Below are positions 1 to 10,667 of a stretch of DNA of 64,000 nt, one piece after another; position 1 is the stretch's first letter; each line of letters opens with the position of its first letter. The stretch comes from Haematobia irritans (taxonomy: Eukaryota > Arthropoda > Insecta > Diptera > Muscidae). A model generated the notes under the pieces. It saw nothing but the letters and a program-made list of their open reading frames with translations, was not told where the DNA came from and made no database searches. Location of the stretch: positions 26,133,211 through 26,197,210 of the forward strand of contig NC_134398.1 of NCBI RefSeq assembly GCF_050003625.1, given 5' to 3'. The position numbers and the translations under genes were made by a program.

Positions 1-400
1 GGTCTAACAAAGAAAGACACATTTTTTGTCAAAATTCGCTTTTATTATTCAACATAGTTTCCTTCAAGAGAGACACAACGATTATAACGACCTTCCAATT
101 TTTTGATACCATTTTGGTAGTACTCCTTCGGTTTTGACTCAAAGTAGGCCTCAGTTTTGGCGATCACCTCTTCATTGCAGCCAAATTTTTTCCCTGCGAG
201 CATCCTTTTGAGGTCTGAGAAGAAGAAAAAGTCGCTGGGGGCCAGATCTGGAGAATACGGTAAGTGGGGAAGCAATTCGAAGCCCAATTCATGAATTTTA
301 GCCATCGTTCTCAATAACTTGGGGCACGGTGCGTTGTCTTGGTGGAACAACACTTATTTCTTCTTCATATGGGGCCGTTTTGCCGCGATTTTGACCTTGA
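1..400 (-). pseudogene. mariner transposase 3' fragment (irritans subfamily), cut by window edge
   Basis: Minus-strand remnant of a Tc1/mariner cut-and-paste transposase. About 102 residues read open at 45-353 and contain HQDNAPC and SPDLAPSDF, the second and third catalytic aspartates of a DD34D mariner, followed by the usual C-terminal end NRCVSLEGNYVE. Homology continues upstream to about 398 across an in-frame stop (AAA to TAA) just before the VLFHQDN segment. The first two thirds of the protein are missing. The first five bases of the window match the inner end of the mariner terminal repeat, so the 3' terminus lies just outside. The same family is present at 8.4-9.5 kb on the plus strand. 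It cannot encode a working transposase. Confidence 0.9.
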
Positions 401-404
401 CCAA

Positions 405-587
405 ACTTAGAAAATCTTTGTTTTTCATTTGTGTATAAGTTTTCCACTTTTGTTAGTTTATTTAATTAACATACACAAAGATATAATTAAGGTCAAGAAA
501 AATTTCTCAAAACATAATAAAACCATGATCACAAAGATAATTAAATTGGCTTTAGTGCATATAGTGTTCACATATTTTTTTGAGTGT
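405..587 (+). mobile_element. MITE family E, 3' fragment
   Basis: The stretch aligns by eye to the right half of the MITE copies at 1851, 54297 and 61402: a TTCATTTGTGTATAA block, TTGGCTTTAGTG, and the terminal TTTTTTTGAGTGTA. The left half is absent. It abuts the mariner fragment, so mariner insertion or a deletion probably removed it. Confidence 0.6.
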
Positions 588-1677
588 AAAATAAAAACTT
601 AACATAGCCAAAAACAGTTTTAAAATAAACTATCTACAATTTTTTAACGCTTACAGTATATTGTTTTAATTCGTTAATTAAAAACATATTTTAATGAAAA
701 AATTTAAGGTTGAATTTAAGGTCTCCAATTACCCTCTTTCAGTTAATACATATTATCAAGATTCTAAAAATTACCACATAATTCACAAAATAATAACGTT
801 TGAAAGTTCTACCAACGTAGTTTTTTTTTTCCTGTATATCTTATGAAATTAAAAAAAAAAAATGGAGCATCATTAAATTCATGATGGTTTTTACCAAGCC
901 TGAGGGTAAAAATGGTTACGCACATAAGTTGTGAAAAATACTTTCACGTATTTCAACACCCACGCATTCACACTCAAGGTTTTTAAAATAACGCAAAACA
1001 GAAATATATCCGATTGCTTGGATGGTTTATTTTTTCTTCTGCGTTATAAAATGTACCCCCAAAACATCATCCATACACCCACCTTCCACAAGCAATTACA
1101 CATATGGCATGACGAATTCATGCCAACTATTTCCATTAAGCTGAGATTAATGTTGTCTAACATTTGAATAAATTTCGTTTGCTTTTATTTTTTGGATACG
1201 TATTTTTCATAGTATTTTAATTGCCCACAAATATGTTAAAAAAAACACTTTCATGTTCTTTGTTTAGACTTCGTGTTGTGGCAACAAAACCACATGCACA
1301 AGTCTATGAATTACACTTTAATGAGGAAAGTACGTGAATTAGAGCAACATAAGTCATAATTTACGTGTACACATGAATCTATTCGGTTTTGGAAAAATAT
1401 CTAGAAGCTGGAAAGAAATCAGGTAATGAGCGTAAATATTTATTGAATATTTTTAAAATAATGCGGTTAGAAATATTTTTAATTACATTTACGTGTTAAT
1501 TGCCCTGTCTACATTTTGTGAAAACACCAGTTTTCCAAGTTTTCGTATTACTCCTGAACATACGAAATTATATTAATTAAAAAATAGTTTTCTAATTGAT
1601 GATAAACTATCGATTTATCGCTATGCATTCTAGGTGATACTAATTAATTGCCGGCAATTAATTTATAAAGCCATATA
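588..1677. other. AT-rich sequence, nothing identified
   Basis: No recognisable coding or repeat signal. The small open frame at 931-1167 has no family resemblance and no coding bias that I can see, and I leave it out. Confidence 0.5.
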
Positions 1678-1850
1678 TAAGCATATACAAACGCCAAGTT
1701 TTGTTCTTAAGTCTTTCGTTAGCAATAGAATATTTAATGATTTTAATTTTTTAGAGACATATGTTACTACATCACAAATTTGTAATAACTAAATGTAGTA
1801 AAAGAAAGATCCGAAATATGATTAAATGAAATTGTTTTCCTTATTCCCTA
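1678..1850 (+). repeat. direct repeat, left copy (partner at 2400-2566)
   Basis: About 170 bp nearly identical to 2400-2566. Both copies begin with TAAGCATATACAAAC, contain the CTTAAGTCTTTCG motif, and end at a TA. A 549 bp MITE sits exactly between them. Confidence 0.85.
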
Positions 1851-2399
1851 CACACTTAAAAAACAGTAAACCCACCAGGAAGAAAATTTTTGGTTAATTT
1901 TTGAAAATTTCGATTATTTTTAGAAAATTTTATCTAAACTGTATTACAAACGCTGACATCACGCCTATGTCACAAAAATAAGTAAATATTTTTCAATAAA
2001 TTCAAGAAAATTTATTAGACATTATTAAATTTGTTGACTTGTTAAAGAAAATTTTATAGTTTGAAGGAAAAAATTTAAGTTCAAAATTGCCAGAATGTCT
2101 CTAGTGCCATACGAAGTTCTAGGTGGGCGCATTATTGGTAAAATTCACAAATTTTATGAAATTCTGAACTATTTTGTGGGAGACACGAATTTAGTTAATC
2201 TTTATGCTTCATTTGTGTATAATCTTTTCCCAATAGAAAATAAAAATTTATAATTTTTTTCTCTATTTTAGTTAATTTAGCTAAGGCACGCAAAAAATAT
2301 TAAAGTCATGGAATCGTTCTTAAAACGGAATAATTCCATGAAATAAAAGGGAGTTCAATCAGCTTTACTGAAATATAAGGTTCACTTTTTTTTTGAGTG
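1851..2399 (+). mobile_element. MITE family E, full-length copy
   Basis: Non-coding element with imperfect inverted ends: CAC(AC)TTAAAAAACAGTAAAC on the left and GTTCACTTTTTTTTTGAGTG on the right. TA lies on each side (1849-1850 and 2400-2401), as expected of Tc1/mariner-type target duplication. Further full copies are at 54297-54813 and 61402-62147. Confidence 0.8.
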
Positions 2400-2566
2400 T
2401 AAGCATATACAAACATCAAGTTTTGTTCTTAAGTCTTTCGTTAGCAATCGAATATTTAATGATTTTCTTTTGTAGAGACATACTACATCACAAATTTGTA
2501 ATATCTAAATGTAGTAAAAGAAAGATCCGAAACATGATGAAATGAAATTGTTTTCCTTATTTCATA
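2400..2566 (+). repeat. direct repeat, right copy
   Basis: Partner of 1678-1850, with small indels. See the entry for the left copy. Confidence 0.85.
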
Positions 2567-2611
2567 CAGAGAATACATATTTTCAGAAATCAAAATAATT
2601 TAATACACAAT

Positions 2612-3036
2612 CCAGCAAAAAAAGCGCCGCCAAAAAAATAGTGAAAATGTTCTTTTTGGATCCGGAAGTGGTGCCAAATTGACGCAGACGCGATGAATTT
2701 AACATGGCCTTGTCATAGGACGGATGCCCACCATTTCAACAGCCGCTGCACGAAATTTGCATCACTTCTTAAGGTATGAGGCGAATTCAGTGTTTTGGAT
2801 GTGAATTAAGAAATTTTGTGATATTTTGACAAAAAAATAATTTTTAAATTTTTTTATGATTTTTAATGCATTATAACGGTTGGATTAGCGTTAATGCCTT
2901 ATAACGCTAGTATTTAGCTTTTTTCGGCTAAATTTAAATAACTTGTACCATTTTATTAATTCTTAATCTGTTTTTAACCTATTGAAACATAAAAAAATTA
3001 ATTTCCCATTCAAACTATGAAAAAAGCGAGTTATAA
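2612..3036 (+). mobile_element. repeat family C (non-coding element)
   Basis: Begins CCAGCAAAAAAAGCG, contains GGATCCGGAAGTGGTG and the block around CATCACTTCTTAAGG, and ends near GCGAGTTATAA. Reverse-oriented relatives lie at 36002-36368, 46233-46678 and 63190-63444, with a partial one at 29610-29760. No protein is encoded. Its class is unknown to me. Confidence 0.75.
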
Positions 3037-3073
3037 AGAAATTGACTCAAATGAACTTCCTGCGCAGTTAAAA

Positions 3074-4072
3074 CAAGTATATACGGCCGTAAGTTCGGCC
3101 AGGACGAATCTTATGTACCCTCCATCATGGATTGCATAGAAACATTTACTAAAGACTGTCATCCACAATCGAATTACTTGGGCTGTGGTAGCACTTGCCG
3201 ATGGCAAGGTATCGTAAAACTTCTTAACACCGTGTTCTCAATTGTAAGTTAGTCCATACGGAGTATTTATTAAACAAAAAAGGCCGATTAAATACGTACA
3301 TAATTCAGTTTGACAAAATTTTCTTTAGAAATAAAATTTTAACAAAATTTTCTATAGAAATAAAATGTTGACAAAATTTTCTATAGTAATAAAATTTGAC
3401 AAAATTTTCTATAGAAATAAAATTTTGACAAAATTTTCTATAGAAATAAAGTTTTGACAAAATTTTTTTGTAGCAATACAATTTTGACAAAATGTTCTAC
3501 AGAAATAAAATCTTGACAAAATTTTAAATAGTAATAAAATTTTGACAAAATTTCCTATAGTACTAAAATTTTGACAAAATTTTCTATAGGAATAAAATTT
3601 TGGTAGATTATTTTTTAGGATCGGCTATATATAACTATAGAACGATATGGACCAATTTTGGCATGGTTGTTAGCTACCATATATATTACTAGCGCAATGT
3701 ACCAAATTTCCCCACGTACCAAATTTCAAACCGGGTCGGATGAATTTTGCTCCCCCAATAGCTCCGGAGGTCAAATCTGGGAATCTGTTTAAATGGGGGT
3801 TATATAATTAAGACCGGTAGGGACCAATTTTTGCATGGTTGTTAGATACCACATACTAACACCACGTACCAAATTTCAACCGGATCGGGTGAATTTTGCT
3901 CTTCCAAGGGGCTCCGGAGGTCAAATCTGGGGATCGGCTTATATGGGGGCTACATATAATTATGGACCGATATGGACCAATTCCTGCATGGTTGTCAGAG
4001 ACCATATACTAACATCACGTACCAAATTTCAACCGCATCGTATGAATTTTGCTCATCCATGAGGTTCCGGAA
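3074..4072 (-). mobile_element. family A minisatellite element, truncated
   Basis: Starts with the terminal hairpin of the family (TTCGGCC/GGCCGAA type, here with one change) next to GTATATACGGCCGTAAG, followed by CCCTCCATCATGG. It holds a 29 bp minisatellite block and about three units of the family's 153 bp array. It breaks off at about 4072 before the opposite end. By structure (hairpin at one end plus central tandem array) I take it for a non-autonomous Helitron/DINE-type element. That class is an inference. Confidence 0.75.
3308..3615 (+). repeat. 29 bp minisatellite block
   Basis: Roughly ten diverged copies of a 29 bp unit built on TTTTGACAAAATTTTCTATA + GAAATAAAA, followed by TTTTGGTAGATTATTTTTT. 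That last string is the same sequence found near the right end of the hAT-like element at 26-28 kb. The block is probably a fragment of that element inserted in family A. Confidence 0.8.
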
Positions 4073-4424
4073 TTTGCGTAATTTCAAAATTTCATTGTTA
4101 TTGCAAGGATGTTTTTTATGAAATAAGAAATAGTGCAACTGATAGATTTACCATTTTCTTTGTTGTCTATGTGGATCATAACTTGGAAATCTAAAAACAA
4201 AAGGTCGCTATCATCTTTCTGGCCGATGGGACAATATTTAGAACTATTTCAAATGTATTCTTTGGTGGTTGTAGATTATCTTTTCATCGGCGTTCATATA
4301 GAAAAATATCCAAACGCTTTTTAATTTCACTGAGCAGTTTACTTTCCATAAACAGGAAAAGAATATTGGTCCTTTCCCAAGAGTCCACGCACAACACTGC
4401 TCCACATGCGATAGAAGGAAAATT
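4073..4424 (-). other. possible continuation of the THAP/P-like remnant
   Basis: No intact gene. On the minus strand the sequence directly downstream of the P-like segment is weakly open in alternating frames (for example a stretch reading FYRMWSSVVRGLLGKD), so it may be decayed transposase C-terminus. Evidence is weak. Confidence 0.25.
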
Positions 4425-5042
4425 TCAAGTCCGATCTGAATCTGAATTTCGACTACTGCGGGTATCTTTAAGATTTAGCTTATGGATAAAGTAGCCTGCT
4501 ATGTATTCAAGAGCGTCCTCTTGAAGATCACCAAAGTCGTGAAAATTATTTAGTTCCAATTCATCATCATTTTCCCCCTCTCCAGATTCGTCTTTATTGA
4601 AATTCTTTGCGTTTGGACAAGAATTATGTGAGGATTTCAACCATTCTGTGGAATCTAATTTACAATTGCCAGTTGATTGCAATAGTTTAGTGTTTTTGGC
4701 TGAAAATGCAAACGGATGTGCAGATAATATTATTTGCATGTATATAGAGGATTAAGCTCGGCCACGCCGTAGCTTGTATACATTTTCTGCCTGCTCCAAA
4801 ACTCAAAGTTGGTCATCTTTTAGTATTTAGAAAGAAAAAACAGGGAATAAAATTATTCCCGGCAAGAGAATTTTTTTTTTTGGAAAAAAATGGTCTTCAC
4901 ATACGTATTGGTTTTTCTCCAAACTTATGCCAACAGACTGAGGCCACTTTTCTCGAAGGGCCTCATCTGTTTTTGGCACTCTGTGAAAAGAACAGCTTTC
5001 ACTACGGTCATCTCTCTTTCCACACACGCGACACATTCTCAT
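4425..5042 (-). pseudogene. P-element/THAP9-like transposase remnant
   Basis: Two minus-strand open segments in the order expected of a THAP-type transposase. The upstream one (5042-4827, ATG at 5042) has a C2CH zinc-finger pattern: C4-x2-C7, W33, then C48-x2-H51-F with YVCEDHF, plus SFHRVPK. That is the DNA-binding THAP domain. The downstream one (4739-4425) contains DALEYIAGYFIHKL, which resembles the conserved block near the C-terminus of P-element/THAP9 transposases. The long catalytic middle is missing, and the THAP frame runs out at a poly-T/poly-A run near 4870. I read it as an internally deleted, dead copy. A host-domesticated THAP gene is less likely because the frame is broken. Confidence 0.65.
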
Positions 5043-5931
5043 TATATTTTACTTATTTTCACAAAACAAAATATTTAATTGAAAAATTCATTTTAACTGT
5101 CACTGTTGTCAGTTAAAATAAACACTTTGTTTTGTTTGTAAACATACTTGGTAAACACAATAGACAATCTAAGTTCTTCTCAAATGAAAAAATTTTAATC
5201 ATCTGATAGCTTGAAACTACCTTCCTAAATCTGCCTTGACACAACCCATATAAACGGCAAATTTTCTTCGAAAACAAAAAAAAAATTTTTTTGACTTCTA
5301 AAATCCGAAATAAAAATACTTTAGATTTCATTATAATCTAAAAAGCTTCTTTGTATTAAAGAGAAATTTAAATCTTCCAAATATCTCCACATCATTGGTA
5401 TTAAACCACTGGTGACATTTGTTTTGTTTCACTTATTTTCCATTTCATTGGCTTTATTTTTTACTGAAGCTATTTGACAAAAAAAATAATATATTCCTTT
5501 GAAGTTGGGGATTTTATTTTGCCATAGGCACTTTTCTGAAGTCAAGTAGCAAAAATCTCAAGTGACGGTGAAAAACAAAATCACTAAATGAGACATTAGA
5601 GTCGAAAGGCCAAACTTAGAGAAGAGAAAAAAAAATTGTTGTGGCATTAGCAGTGATGAAAACACAATGAGACAGCAGAACCGAAGCCATAAACAAACTA
5701 GAAAGTGAAAGCATCTAAAGATGATGTGTGAGACGATACAAAATTGAAAAGAAAATATTCGCATGAAATAAAAGAAAACAATGGAAACTAGAAGATGGTA
5801 AGAAAAAAAGGGAAACCGATCATATGGCAGACGAAAACAGAGCGGAGTGAAAAAAGAAAACAAAATGAGGTTACAGACAGTGCTATAGGTGCTATAAAAA
5901 ATGTAAAAAATATTTTTTTTTTCTTTTTCTT
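5043..5931. other. unassigned sequence
   Basis: A-rich and purine-rich on the plus strand from about 5550 to 5880. Several overlapping open frames here on both strands are composition artefacts without family resemblance. Confidence 0.4.
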
Positions 5932-6104
5932 CAGTGTTGCCAGTATTGGGGATTTTTCCCCAAATTGGAGATATTTTTCGTGAATGGGGACGAAACTTCT
6001 GAGTTGGGGACTTGGGGATTTGGTTGCGAATTTCAATAAATTTGGGGATTTTTGTGGGGATTTTTTCGAGAAATCTGTTTAATCATTTTTAACCAAATTT
6101 TATT
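5932..6104 (+). mobile_element. hAT-like element end, fragment
   Basis: Starts CAGTGTTGCCAGTATTGGGG, then repeats of TTGGGGA. CAGTGTTGCCA is the kind of terminal start seen in hAT elements and resembles the terminus at 57113. No matching right end is visible, so this is an end fragment at best. Confidence 0.4.
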
Positions 6105-6420
6105 TCTATAGGAGAGTTTGTCACAATTCTATTTAACTATACAATTTGCAATATTGTCTATAGAAAGTTTTGTCGAAATTTTATTTGTATATAGAAAATT
6201 TTGTGAAAATTTATTTCTTATTTAAAGAAAATTTTGTCAAAATTTTATTTCTATATAGAAAATGTTATCAAAATTTTATTTCTACAGAAAAATTGTATTT
6301 CTATATAGAATATTTCCTTAAAATTTTATTTCTGTATAGAAATATTTGTCAGAAGTTTATTTCTATAGAAAATTTATGAAGTACCTCTTTGCAAAATCTT
6401 CCAAAATTCTACCAAAACTT
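6105..6420 (-). repeat. 29 bp minisatellite block, inverted
   Basis: About nine to ten diverged units of the 29 bp minisatellite in reverse orientation, ending in a TTCTACCAAAAC block that is the reverse complement of the element-end sequence near 26.1 kb. Confidence 0.75.
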
Positions 6421-6629
6421 AAAAACAAGGTGACCGAACTCAAAAAAAAAAAACTTGCGAAAAATGTATTGGGGACTCAAGCTTGAATAATTCTTCTTAA
6501 ATTCTTCTAAAAATATAAAGATGGAATAAAATCAAAATTTCAAATAAGGCTTTTAGTCCTATTAAAAGATCAGTCATAAAGCCGAGATATAAAACACGAA
6601 GCGGTTGGGTTAGTAATTTGGATAAAAAA
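6421..6629. other. short unassigned spacer
   Basis: AT-rich sequence between the 29 bp block and family B. No feature recognised. Confidence 0.4.
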
Positions 6630-6640
6630 ACAAGTACATA

Positions 6641-6990
6641 CAGAGCCACCGTGGTGCAATGGTTAGCATGCCCGCCTTGCATACACAAGGTCGTGGGTTC
6701 GATTCCTGCTTCGACCGAACACCAAAAAGTTTTTCAGCGGTGAATTATCCCACCTCAGTAATGCTGGTGACATTTCTGAGGATTTCAAAGCTTCTCTAAG
6801 TGGTTTCACTGCAATGTGGAACGCCGTTCGGACTCGGCTATAAAAAGGAAGACCCTTGTCATTGAGCTTAACATGGAATCGGGCAGCACTCAGTGATAAG
6901 AGAGAAGTTCACCAATGTGGTATCACAATGGACTGAATAGTCTAAGTGAGCCTGATACATCGGGCTTCCACCTAACCTAACCTAACCTAA
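6641..6990 (+). mobile_element. tRNA-derived SINE, full length
   Basis: The head resembles a tRNA: a pol III A box in GTGGTGCAATGGTTAGCATG (6651-6670), an anticodon-like stem CCTTG/CAAGG and a perfect B box GGTTCGATTCC at 6696-6706. The body runs through CAGCGGTGAATTATCCCACC to the tail ATCACAATGGACTGAATAGT and ends in CCTAA repeats. It splits the left end of family B between ACAAGTACATA and AGTAGTAAGTTCGG. A decayed relative is at 42276-42472 and a 5'-truncated copy at 60753-60979. The tail matches the LINE 3' end at 54851-54925, so that LINE probably supplies the retrotransposition machinery. Confidence 0.9.
6651..6706 (+). promoter_or_regulatory. internal pol III promoter (A and B boxes) of the SINE
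   Basis: A-box-like GTGGTGCAATGG at 6651-6662 and B box GGTTCGATTCC at 6696-6706, with the spacing of a tRNA gene. Activity is inferred from the match only. Confidence 0.75.
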
Positions 6991-8415
6991 AGTAGTAAGT
7001 TCGGCCGGGCCGAATCTTAAATACCCACCACCTTGTATCAAATATAATAGTTTCCTATGAAAATTTCAGAGGGGATTGATGACAGATATTTTCCCAAGCA
7101 GATCAGTTCAATCAGTAGGCTTCCCACAGATAAATGTAAAGATTTTACCTATGAAGACTAGATCAGATTCTGGATTTACAAGAACAATTTTTTGTTTGAG
7201 TTTTATAAGAATCATAAACATCTCTTGTAAGTGCAAGAAAATTATGAAATAACGCCTTAATTTGATATCTAAAATCTGTGCATTTTCATCCCAATTATTT
7301 AAATGACTACGAGAAGTAAAATCTGGAAATTTTGCATTCAGTTTCAAGCAATTTTCATGATCAGTGCACCTTCTATACCCTCAATAAGTGAAATCGGTCT
7401 ACATGGAGGCCTTACCAAATGGACCGATAAAACTAAATCATATACACTTTGTTATGGGTCTAAAATGCCAGTATATCTCCAATTTGTTGCAAATCGGATA
7501 AAAACTACAATTTCTAGAAACCCTAGGAGTTAACTCGGGAGCTCGGTGTTATGGAGCTATACCAAAACATGGAAGGATACACACAGTATTCAGCACATTT
7601 AATTGTAGTTCTAGAATCTAGACCCCAAATCGGAGGGCCGGTAAATAAGGGGGCTATATCAAAAACTGTACCGATACTCAATATATTCGGCACACCCCTT
7701 TATGATCCTAGAATACCTCTAGATTTCCAATTTCAGGCAAATTGGGTAAAAACTACGGATTCTAGAACCCCAAGAAGTAAAATCGGGGGATCGGTCTATG
7801 TGGGGGTTATATCAAAACATGGACCGATAATCACCATTTTCGGCACATCTCTTTATTTTCCTAAAATACCTCTAGATTTCCAATTTCAGGCATATTGAGT
7901 AAAAACTACGGATTTTAGAAGCCCAAGAAGTAAAATCGGGAGATCGGTCTATGTGGGGGCTATATCAAAACATGGACCAGTTTTCGGCATACCTTTTTAG
8001 GGTCCTAGAATACCTCTCGATTTCAAATTTCAGGCAAATTGGATAAAAACTACGGATTCTAGAAGCCCAAGAAGTAAAATCGGGAGATCGGTCTATATGG
8101 GGGGCATATCAAAACATGGACCGATACTCACCATTTTCAGCACACCTCTTTACGGTCCTAGAATACCTCTAGATCTCGAATTTCAGGCAAATCGAATAGA
8201 AAATACACTTTCTAGACGCCCAATAAGTAAAATCGGGAAATCGGTCCATATGGGCGCTATACCAAAACATGGACCGATAGACATCATTTTCGGTATACTT
8301 TTTTATGGTCCTAAAATACCTCTAGATTTCCAATTTCAGGCAAATTGGATAAAAACCACAGTTTTTATAAGCCCAAGACCCCAAATCAGGAGGTGGGTTT
8401 ATATGGGGACGGTGG

Positions 8416-9393
8416 AATACGGTGGAAGCAAAAACTTGGCTTGATAATAAGTTTCCGGACTCTGCCCCAGGGATATCAACAATAATTGATTGGTATGCAA
8501 AATTCAAGCGTGGTGAAATGAGCACGGAGGACGGTGAACGCAGTGGACGCCCGAAAGAGGTGGTTACCGAAGAAAACATCACAAAAATCCATAAAATCAT
8601 TTTGAATGACCGTAAAATTAAGTTGATCGAGATAGCAGAGGCCTTAAAGATATCAAAGGAACGTGTTGGTTATATCATTCATCAATACTTGGATATGCGG
8701 AAGCTCTATGCAAAATGGATGCCGCGCGAGCTCACATTTGACCAAAAACAACAACGTGTTGATGATTCCGAGCGGTGTTTGCAGCTGTTAACTCTTAAGA
8801 CACCCGAGTTTTTCCGTCGATATGTGACAATGGATGAAACATAGCTCCATCACCACACTCCTGAGTCCAATCGACAGTCGGCTGACAGCGACCGGTGAAC
8901 CGTCTCCGAAGCGTGGAAAGTCTCAAAACTCCGCTGGCAAAGTAATGGCCTCTGATTTTTGGGATGCGCATGGAATAATTTTTATCGATTATCTTGAGAA
9001 GGAAAAAACCATCAACAGTGACTATTATATGGCGTTATTGGAGCGTTTGAAGGTCGAAATCGCAGAAAAACTGCCCCATATGAAGAAGAAAAAAGTGTTG
9101 TTCCACCAAGACAACGCACCGTGCCACAAGTCATTGAGAACGATGGCAAAAATTCATGAATTGGGTTTCGAATTGCTTCCCCACCCACCGTATTCTCCAG
9201 ATCTGGCCCCCAGCGACTTTTTCTTGTTCTCAGACCTCAAAAGGATGCTCGCATTGGTTGCAATGAAGAGGTGATCGCCGAAACTGAGGCCTATTTTTAG
9301 GCAAAACCGAAGGAGTACCACCAAAATGGTATCAAAAAATTGGAAGGTCGTTATAATCGTTGTATCGCTCTTGAAGAGAACTATGTTGAATAA
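8416..9393 (+). pseudogene. mariner transposase pseudogene (DD34D)
   Basis: Reads as a mariner transposase of the irritans group. The HTH/DNA-binding part begins at VEAKTWLDN and includes EIAEALKISKERVGYIIHQY. The first catalytic aspartate is in MDET, the second in HQDNAPCHK and the third in SPDLAPSDF, with 34 residues between the last two. Lesions in order: W to stop directly after MDET (about 8842), a small deletion around 8884 that shifts frame, a deletion of about ten bases near 9252 after KRMLA that shifts frame again, and E to stop in EAYF at about 9298. The final IALEENYVE and stop are at 9393. It is nonfunctional. The other family copy is the minus-strand fragment at 1-400. Confidence 0.93.
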
Positions 9394-9422
9394 TAAAAAC
9401 GAATTTTGACAAAAAAAATGTG

Positions 9423-9463
9423 TTTTTCTTTGTTAGAAAAACACATTTTCTAACAAAGAAAAA
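9423..9463. repeat. 18 bp inverted repeat at mariner 3' end
   Basis: Arms 9423-9440 and 9446-9463 are perfect reverse complements (TTTTTCTTTGTTAGAAAA) around ACACA. They stand where the inner terminal repeat should be. Confidence 0.9.
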
Positions 9464-9470
9464 CCTGTTA

Positions 9471-10383
9471 ATAAAACTTGAAGATCATAATTTTAGTAAA
9501 TATTTTTATTACTCCACCCCAATGAGGAATACTTTAATGTAAAAATTTTATATTTTAATTATTTACACCACTGTGAAGAGCGTTTGAAAGGGAAATTATT
9601 TTACAAATACTTTTTTTCATGCTATGGCTTCAGTGACATGGTTTCAGTTTCATTTTCAGCAAAAAAAAAAAAAAAAAACAAAAAAACAAAACATTTCACT
9701 ATTTCGGCTTTTGTTTTAGTTCAAGTTTTTGCCATGTTTTTAGTTTTTTTTCCAATAGCAATTTTTGTAAAATCGTCTCTTTGCTCTCTTCCGCATTTTC
9801 GATAGTGGAATGAAACTTTTAAAAATCTGCTAATAGACCATTAAATAACAAAATCTCTGAAGTTGGTATTTCGGTTTTGTTTTTTGGAAAAGCCCTATTT
9901 TTATATAAGTTTGAAACAAGCTGCAACAAAATCCTTTGTATTTCGTATAACCAATAAATGGAGTTGATGCCAAAATTGCCGAAGACGATTATCGCCCCAA
10001 TGGTTTTCTATATAGCTTGGTTAAACTAACCAATTATTTTGCTTAATGGTTTTTAAATTAGCTCTGAAATAAATCGAAATGTACAAAACAAAAAAACGTT
10101 TAAACAAAGTCATTAGGCATATTTCGGTGGGGGGGAGGTGGGATGTGGGGTGTAGACATTTCTTGAACTTAAAATTGTTTGAAATAGCATAATTATTTCA
10201 TAATGATCTATTTCATATGGTAATAGAAAAATTGGTAGGGTGAAGAATTGCAACAGTCGCAAATAAAGAGGTTATCTAGGGCAGTAGTCGGTAATAAAGG
10301 GGTTATATAGGGTTATGATCACAACGAAAGTAAAAATCACTTTGTATTAACTTTTATATTAGAAATTTAGTAATTTGAAGCCT
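9471..10383. other. unassigned AT-rich sequence
   Basis: Contains poly-A at 9661-9679 and a G-rich run at 10129-10140. I see no gene. The short open frame at 9584-9805 has no family resemblance. Confidence 0.4.
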
Positions 10384-10530
10384 ACTCTCAAAAAAAGTGA
10401 ACTGTGTATTTCACTAAAGCCGATTTAACTTTCTCTCAGTTCATGACATTATTATGTTTGAAGACAGTTTCCTTTACTCTAATATTTTTTTTTGCGAACA
10501 TTAGTTAAATGAACTAGAAAACGGGAACAA
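10384..10530 (-). mobile_element. MITE family E fragment, inverted
   Basis: Starts CTCAAAAAAAGTGAAC, the reverse complement of the family E right end, and continues with the reversed TTTCACTAAAGCC and TTCATGACATTATTATG blocks. The other end is missing. Confidence 0.6.
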
Positions 10531-10544
10531 ATTATTTCTTATGA

Positions 10545-10667
10545 TTATGATTTTTGTTTCAATTAAAAAAATTTTTGAATCAATTAAATTTTTAATTGAG
10601 TATTTGTTAAAACTCAATTAACATTTTAGTTGGAAATTTTTTCATGATTTTTTTTTTTTTTTGTGTG
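10545..10667 (+). mobile_element. MITE family D fragment
   Basis: Matches the right half of family D: TTTTTGTTTCAATTAAAAAA, AAAACTCAATTAA, and a terminal TTTTTGTGTG. The left half is absent. Confidence 0.6.

Larger units (their letters stand above)
6630..8412 (-). mobile_element. family B minisatellite element, truncated by mariner
   Basis: Left end ACAAGTACATA, then (after a SINE) AGTAAGTTCGG with the TTCGGCC-GGGCCGAA hairpin and ACCCACCACC. A central array of about 153 bp units follows (for example CTAGATTTCC recurs at 7719 and 7872). The opposite end is lost where the mariner copy begins. A complete copy in the other orientation is at 40441-41818. Non-coding; the open frames at 7303-8444 are shadows of the array. 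Helitron/DINE-type by structure, inferred. Confidence 0.75.
8413..9470 (+). mobile_element. mariner element, irritans subfamily, 5'-truncated and rearranged at 3' end
   Basis: Body of a mariner transposon inserted in, or joined to, family B. The 5' terminal repeat, 5' UTR and first about 18 codons are missing. The outermost bases of the 3' terminal repeat (CCTGTTA) survive at 9464-9470, but the inner part of the repeat is replaced by an inverted copy of the preceding sequence (9446-9463). Confidence 0.9.

Noticed and set aside
1678..2566. LTR retrotransposon, because of direct repeats around an internal segment
   Set aside because: The repeats lack TG..CA ends and a primer-binding site, and the interior is a known TA-flanked MITE found elsewhere without the repeats.
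4133..4324. Plus-strand open frame
   Set aside because: Opposite strand to the THAP/P-like remnant, with no recognisable domain.
6651..6715. Functional tRNA gene
   Set aside because: A and B boxes are good, but the acceptor stem does not close, and the sequence continues into a SINE body and tail present at other loci.
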